The notes beneath the pieces were generated by a model. That model was not told the DNA's origin. It searched no databases and worked only from the letters and a program-made list of their open reading frames with translations. A DNA stretch of 16,780 nucleotides from an uncultured Clostridia bacterium. GTDB taxonomy: Bacteria; Bacillota; Clostridia; TANB77; CAG-508. Below, piece after piece: positions 15,483 through 16,780 of the stretch. Position 1 is the stretch's first letter, and every line of letters begins with the position of its first letter. The stretch is taken from the NCBI GenBank assembly GCA_947625075.1, contig CANQMY010000011.1:1-16780 (forward strand), in the 5' to 3' direction. The translations under genes were made by a program, and so were the position numbers.

Positions 15483-15504
15483 CTTTTTTAATAAATAAAA
15501 TATT

Positions 15505-15783
15505 TTATGCTCTTATTTTATAAATTATATATAATATAATACATGCTTCAATAAAAATAACCAAAGGAATCCATCTTTTAAATATTTTTTCTTTTCTTCT
15601 ATAATTAAACATCTCAGAGGCAACAATAATTCCTACAAATCCTCCTAATATAGAAAATACTAAATATATTGTATCTATCCATTTTTGATCTATTTTAATA
15701 TAATCTGTTCTAATATTTATCCATATAAATAAGTATGAAATTATATTAATGCAAATTACATATCCTACAATAAAATTTGTCAT
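15505..15783 (-). CDS. DUF1294 family small membrane protein
   Basis: A 92-aa protein with three hydrophobic stretches (about residues 4-22, 38-56 and 72-88). The middle and following loop, LGGFVGIIVASEMFNYRRKEKIFKRWIP, match the DUF1294 pattern of a Gly-rich segment, a short helix, a basic loop with H/Y-(K/R)-x-x-K and a second helix. The function of DUF1294 is unknown. The family's usual length is about 90-130 aa. AAAGGA is present but 11 bases from the ATG, which is rather far. It starts 35 bp after the polC stop with no terminator between, so it is probably cotranscribed with polC, and it is followed by a clear terminator. Confidence 0.7.
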   Translation of the reverse strand: MTNFIVGYVICINIISYLFIWINIRTDYIKIDQKWIDTIYLVFSILGGFVGIIVASEMFNYRRKEKIFKRWIPLVIFIEACIILYIIYKIRA

Positions 15784-15818
15784 TTTAAATTTTTTCCTTT
15801 CTATTTATTTCAAAATAT

Positions 15819-16780
15819 TTAAGCAAATAAACTTATTTGATTACTTTGATTCATTCCTTTCAAACATCCCGCTTCTTTTAACATTTCAATTCCACTTGTT
15901 CCAAGTTTTGCTCTTAATTTTAAATCATCTATCGACATAAATTCACCTTGTTTTCTTGCTTCATCTACACCAATTGCTGCAACTGATCCAAATCCAGGAA
16001 TACTATTAAGTGGTGGTCTAATTCCTTCATCTTCCATTTTAAATTTTGTTGCTTCTGATTTATAAAGATCTATAGGTAAAAAGTTTAATTTTCTTTCATA
16101 CATTTCATTTACAATTTCTAAAGTTTCATACATTGCTGTATCCTTTTGTGTAGCACCATTTCCTAAAAGTTCAATCTCCTTCATTTTATTTTTTACTTTT
16201 TCTTGTCCATGGCACATTATATCACTATCAAAAGCATCTGCTCTTATTGTAAAATATGCTGTATAATAAGCCTTTGGAATATGTACTTTAAACCATGCTA
16301 TTCTAAATGCATTTGTAACATAAGCAGCAGCATGTGCTTTTGGAAATAGATATTTTATTTTATTACATGAATCAATATACCATTCAGGAACATTACATTC
16401 TTCCATAGATTGCTTATATCCTGCCCACTTTTCTGGTTCTTTTGCTACTTTTCCTTTACGAACTAACTCCATTATTTTAAATGCTGTGTTAGGTTTAAGG
16501 CCTTGTTTTATTAAGTACAACATAATATCATCACGAGTACATATTGTTTCATTTAATGGTGCAATTCCATTATTAATAATCTCTTGCGCATTTCCAAGCC
16601 ACACATCAGTACCATGTGATAATCCTGAAATTCTTATTAATTCTTCAAAAGTAGTTGGTTTTGTATCTTTAAGCATTCCTCTTACAAATTTTGTTCCTGA
16701 TTCAGGTATTCCAAATGTTCCAACTTCAGATTTTATTGCTTCAGGACTTACTCCTAAAGCTTTAGTTGATGAATATATAG
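15819..16780 (-). CDS. polC: DNA polymerase III PolC-type alpha subunit, C-terminal part
   Basis: The frame is open to the right edge, so only the last ~320 residues of a roughly 1,400-aa protein are seen. The visible start (SSTKALGVSPEAIKSEVG, then GIPESGTKFVRGMLKDTKPTT) and the following SGLSHGTDVWLGNAQ, FPKAHAAAYV and AFRIAWFKVHIP are characteristic of Gram-positive PolC. A helix-hairpin-helix-type stretch (SIPGFGSVAAIGVDEAR) is near the C-terminus, and the protein ends NQISLFA, a beta-clamp binding motif. PolC is the replicative leading-strand polymerase of the Bacillota and acts in the cytoplasm at the fork. The internal ATG at 16676 is not a true start, because conserved PolC sequence continues upstream of it. 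Confidence 0.97.
   Translation of the reverse strand, partial: IYSSTKALGVSPEAIKSEVGTFGIPESGTKFVRGMLKDTKPTTFEELIRISGLSHGTDVWLGNAQEIINNGIAPLNETICTRDDIMLYLIKQGLKPNTAFKIMELVRKGKVAKEPEKWAGYKQSMEECNVPEWYIDSCNKIKYLFPKAHAAAYVTNAFRIAWFKVHIPKAYYTAYFTIRADAFDSDIMCHGQEKVKNKMKEIELLGNGATQKDTAMYETLEIVNEMYERKLNFLPIDLYKSEATKFKMEDEGIRPPLNSIPGFGSVAAIGVDEARKQGEFMSIDDLKLRAKLGTSGIEMLKEAGCLKGMNQSNQISLFA

Overview
The window is from a very A+T-rich, Gram-positive-type bacterium of the Bacillota, most likely a Clostridia-class anaerobe. The clearest markers are the C-terminus of PolC (the low-GC Gram-positive replicative polymerase), a sortase-type surface protein, the tig-clpP-clpX order, AGGAGG-type ribosome binding sites and possible Spo0A-like boxes. 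The standard genetic code is used: Trp is TGG and TGA acts as a stop. No CRISPR array, tRNA, rRNA, transposase or phage gene is visible.

Layout, left to right. The 3' part of a GH57/DUF1957 glycogen branching enzyme (2-1063, + strand) ends at a strong terminator. Everything else is on the minus strand. Positions 1189-5593 hold a tandem array of three prepilin-like genes, each preceded by a ~190-bp element with terminal inverted repeats. All three share an N-terminal 'head' but have unrelated C-terminal bodies: a Big2 domain plus a DUF6273-like domain, a LamG-like domain split by a frameshift, and a second DUF6273-like domain. A small degenerate ORF (2689-2841) lies in the array. Next come clpX, clpP and tig (protein quality control), then an operon-like run pth > rng > folC (tRNA recycling, RNA processing, folate). 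After that is a large fibro-slime/MucBP cell-wall adhesin (12585-15149) with its own consensus promoter and three 10-bp-phased upstream boxes. Last are a small DUF1294 membrane protein and the 3' end of polC, which runs off the right edge.

How the genes relate. Trigger factor, ClpP and ClpX form a standard chaperone/protease set; tig has its own promoter and a terminator separates it from clpP-clpX. Pth, RNase G-like protein and FolC are packed 19-26 bp apart and probably cotranscribed. The accessory content is surface-directed: three class III signal peptide (prepilin-like) proteins and one sortase-anchored adhesin.

The most unusual content is the prepilin array. Each copy carries a leader element with long outer arms and a 16-17-bp inner hairpin. 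Both stems are kept by paired substitutions between copies, and an 89-bp stretch of the coding head is identical in all three genes. This looks like a repeated 'leader plus secretion head' cassette joined to exchangeable surface domains.
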